Shown here in pieces: positions 5,524 through 7,310 of a DNA stretch of 7,310 bases. Each line of letters starts with the position of its first letter. The stretch's first letter is position 1. The notes beneath the pieces were generated by a model. It did not search any database, was not told the origin of the DNA, and was given only the letters and a program-made list of their open reading frames with translations. A program made the position numbers and the translations under genes. This stretch comes from Campylobacterota bacterium (GTDB lineage: Bacteria > Campylobacterota > Campylobacteria > Campylobacterales > Sulfurovaceae): assembly GCA_003646525.1 (NCBI GenBank), contig QMKU01000060.1, positions 1 to 7,310 on the forward strand. The letters are read 5' to 3'.

Positions 5524-6486
5524 TTACTCGCTCCCACCGTCTCGGTGGGAGTGTATATTTTCGGTAACTATTACACACCATATACATTCCCACGCAGGAG
5601 CGATGGGAACAAAGTAAAATTCGAAAATTGCAAAATCAAGAGTTAGCTCATCTCCTGCTGGACTAAATGTGAGAAAGTGGTTAAAATATTTGTTATCTAC
5701 TGTGCCATATCTATAAGGAAAGACTCTCCCATACCCTGCATAATCCTCTTCCCACGGATTATCATCAGAGTTACCAAACATATATTTCGATTTATCATAC
5801 ATCAATCTCCACGGTTTAGAGCTATATCTTCTATTTAGCTTTTTATCATTAAACTCTTTTACCCACTTTGGATATTTATCATAATAGAATGAGCTTGTGA
5901 TAAACTCTCCACTCGTTTTACTAAACCAAAAAGCCTTACCGTTGTGTCCTGCAAGAGTTATTGCACCTCTATCTTTTACGGATACTCCAAATACTTTTGA
6001 TTTAGCATTTGTAAATAGTGAGAGTTCATCGGAGAATGTGCTAACCATAATATTAGCAGGAGAACGACCATCAGTCCCTGCTATAGCTTGAGAGCTATCT
6101 ACCTCTGTACTATCATCTATATCTGCATTCTTACTTAGAATATGGTATCTATTGTCTTCTATATTATAGACAAGCCTCTTTTTGGCTCTATCGTACCAGA
6201 CATTAGAGACCATTCCGTGGATATTTGGATTTGCTCCAGTAGCTAGTGTAGTGTGACCTAGTACTGTCTCTGTATTTGAGTAGTTATAGTGAGCATTTTT
6301 GTTGTACCAAACTCCATTCTCTTTAAGCCAACGAAACCCACCATCTCCCATATTTTTCATAAACTTATCAGGTAAATCTCCTCTAAGTTGGTCTACTGTG
6401 ATTTGTAAAATTAGTTTGGGTTGGTTGGCAAAAGCCATAGAGGTGGCTAGGGTTATAATAGCTGTAGTAAATTTTTGTAATCTCAT
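5524..6486 (-). pseudogene. Truncated PafA-like alkaline phosphatase (type I phosphodiesterase/nucleotide pyrophosphatase superfamily)
   Basis: The frame has 320 codons, while PafA-type enzymes are about 500-560 residues. A signal peptide (residues 1-20, ending SMAFA) leads to a periplasmic domain. Asp32 (TVDQLRGD) is a likely metal ligand, Thr74 in TETVLGH the likely nucleophile, and Asn95 follows in HGMVSN. Lys171/Arg173 in VKDRGAI match the PafA substrate-binding K-x-R pair. Family-like sequence ends at GDELTLDFA (278-286). From about residue 292 the codons are REPIN-like repeat DNA, and the stop lies just past the repeat. The second half of the metal site (the later D-x-x-x-H, D-H and H ligands) is missing, so activity is very unlikely. 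The start has AAAGGAG about 8 bases upstream. No remaining 3' half was found elsewhere in the window. The native enzyme would release phosphate from phosphoesters. Confidence 0.82.
5527..5614. repeat. REPIN-like double-hairpin repeat, right copy
   Basis: It has the same orientation and layout as the copy at 4919-4998. Hairpin 1 is CTCCCACCG/CGGTGGGAG with loop TCT (5531-5551). Its innermost pair is G-C where the left copy has A-T, a compensatory change that indicates a conserved stem. After a spacer of 35 bases, hairpin 2 is TTCCCACGC/GCG-A-TGGGAA (5587-5609), with one bulged A and loop AGGA. It ends near CAAAG, where the left copy has CGAG. It lies inside the 3' part of the truncated phosphatase reading frame. 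Confidence 0.6.
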
Positions 6487-6548
6487 ACTATGAACTCCTT
6501 TGGAGGTATCATAGCATAAGTATCAGATATTAGTCTATCACAAAAGCG

Positions 6549-6572
6549 AAAAAATATATCTTAGTCGATATA
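6549..6572 (-). terminator. Possible weak intrinsic terminator after the J-domain gene
   Basis: Read on the minus strand, TATATC-GACTAA-GATATA forms a 6-bp AT-rich stem with a 6-base loop, followed at once by six T (6554-6549). It lies 33 bases past the J-domain gene stop and upstream of the phosphatase start, so it could separate the two transcripts. The stem is weak. I see no convincing phosphatase promoter between it and 6486. Confidence 0.4.
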
Positions 6573-6604
6573 CTATAATAATTGTTTTTGGGAGATTCCT
6601 AAGG

Positions 6605-7310
6605 CTATTGCTTTATCAATTCCAAATAGATATCCTCTTTTTCTCGTATTAGATTCTGCTTCATCTCTATAAAATAAGCTTCCATATCTTCTGTCTCCTG
6701 GATGGTGATATATACTTCACTCTCTTTGAGTTGGGTTATTTCACTTTTGAGTGTCTCTATCTTGTTTTTTAGGGTTTTTGACTGTGCTTTAAGTAGCTCT
6801 TTGTCATCTATATCATCTGAACCATAGGCAAAGCTACTACCACTCTCTAGCCCTAGCAAAATCTCTTTGACCTTGTCTAAATCTTTCTTTTTGTATGCTG
6901 TGTTGAGTGCTACGAAGATCTCTGTTGCTTCATCTTTAAATGCATCAGCTACGATATCGGGATGCGTGAGGCGACTGGCTTTTCGGTAGCATTTTTTGAG
7001 TTCTTTCTCCTCGTCTGCTGTGAGATCCATAGGTTGCTCTTTTGACTGAGATATGGCATCTTGATAAAAAGACTCATACTGCTCTTCAAAGGCTCTATAC
7101 TCCTCTTCTCCTAGCTCCCCCTTGTCAAATGATTTTTTGGCAAGATCTCTTTTGAGTCGTAGTATCTCTTCGATGATAGAGCCTAGATGCCTATAGTATT
7201 CTGAGTTAAAGGTATTGATGTCACTGAGATATTCAATTTTGATTTCTGAGAGTTTATTGACCTCTTTTTCAAGTATCTTCAGCTCTACTTTGAGTCCTTG
7301 GACTTGTGGG
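6605..7310 (-). CDS. Coiled-coil protein with internal J (DnaJ-like) domain, 5' end cut by window edge
   Basis: The minus-strand frame is open to the window end, so the 234 residues seen are a C-terminal part. A Met codon at 7030 is internal, since charged coiled-coil sequence continues for 93 codons upstream of it. The order is: a Lys/Glu-rich helical region (about 7030-7308); a J domain with YRKASRLTHPDIV, the HPD tripeptide encoded at 6964-6956; ALNTAYKKKDL, which resembles the last J-domain helix; then a second Lys/Glu-rich coiled coil to the stop. The HPD loop of J proteins stimulates Hsp70 ATPase, so this is probably a cytoplasmic DnaK co-chaperone or an adaptor targeting DnaK to a partner held by the coiled coils. 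It lacks the Gly/Phe and zinc-finger parts of DnaJ. It faces the Ter operon from the other strand, and any functional link to it is speculative. Confidence 0.8.
   Translation of the reverse strand, partial: PQVQGLKVELKILEKEVNKLSEIKIEYLSDINTFNSEYYRHLGSIIEEILRLKRDLAKKSFDKGELGEEEYRAFEEQYESFYQDAISQSKEQPMDLTADEEKELKKCYRKASRLTHPDIVADAFKDEATEIFVALNTAYKKKDLDKVKEILLGLESGSSFAYGSDDIDDKELLKAQSKTLKNKIETLKSEITQLKESEVYITIQETEDMEAYFIEMKQNLIREKEDIYLELIKQ

Noticed and set aside
4919..5614. CRISPR array
   Set aside because: There are only two copies, more than 500 bases apart, with internal double hairpins and a gene between them.

Overview
The window is a low-GC bacterial segment. AGA-rich arginine codons, tightly overlapping genes and promoters with a -10 box but no clear -35 suggest a Campylobacterota-like organism (Sulfurovum/Sulfurimonas type). 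This placement is inferred from style only, because no rRNA or taxonomic marker gene is present.

Positions 1-4864 (+ strand) are one compact, probably polycistronic unit. In order it holds the end of terB, an AIM24/TIGR00266 family gene, a phosphoribosyltransferase with a C-terminal TRSP domain, a second phosphoribosyltransferase-like protein (StiP/PRTase_1 type) with a C-terminal PELOTA RNA-binding domain, a CitE-like HpcH/HpaI aldolase family protein that starts with TTG, and a HAD phosphatase. Five of the six genes overlap the next one or lie 1 nt from it. This is the biosynthetic arm of the Ter (tellurium resistance/stress) systems, which comparative genomics has proposed to make a nucleoside-like metabolite. 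Two PRPP-type enzymes, a C-C lyase-like enzyme and a phosphatase fit such a pathway, but the product is not known to me.

Positions 4865-5640 are a rearranged junction. Two REPIN-like double-hairpin repeats (about 4919-4998 and 5527-5614) lie in the same orientation on either side of a minus-strand gene for a small secreted protein of unknown function. That gene has its own promoter, with four GTTATA-type motifs around it. The right-hand repeat runs into the 3' end of a PafA-like alkaline phosphatase gene (minus strand). The gene keeps its signal peptide, nucleophile region and K-x-R motif but has lost the second half of the metal site, and its last 29 or so codons are repeat DNA.

Positions 6605-7310 (minus strand) hold the 3' part of a gene for a coiled-coil protein with an internal J domain (HPD motif). 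It is open to the window edge and followed by a possible weak terminator.

The + strand operon and the three minus-strand genes converge on the repeat-rich junction. The Ter module with its PRTase-TRSP and PRTase-PELOTA pair is the most interesting system here. It is recognisable as a known but biochemically unresolved type rather than wholly new.
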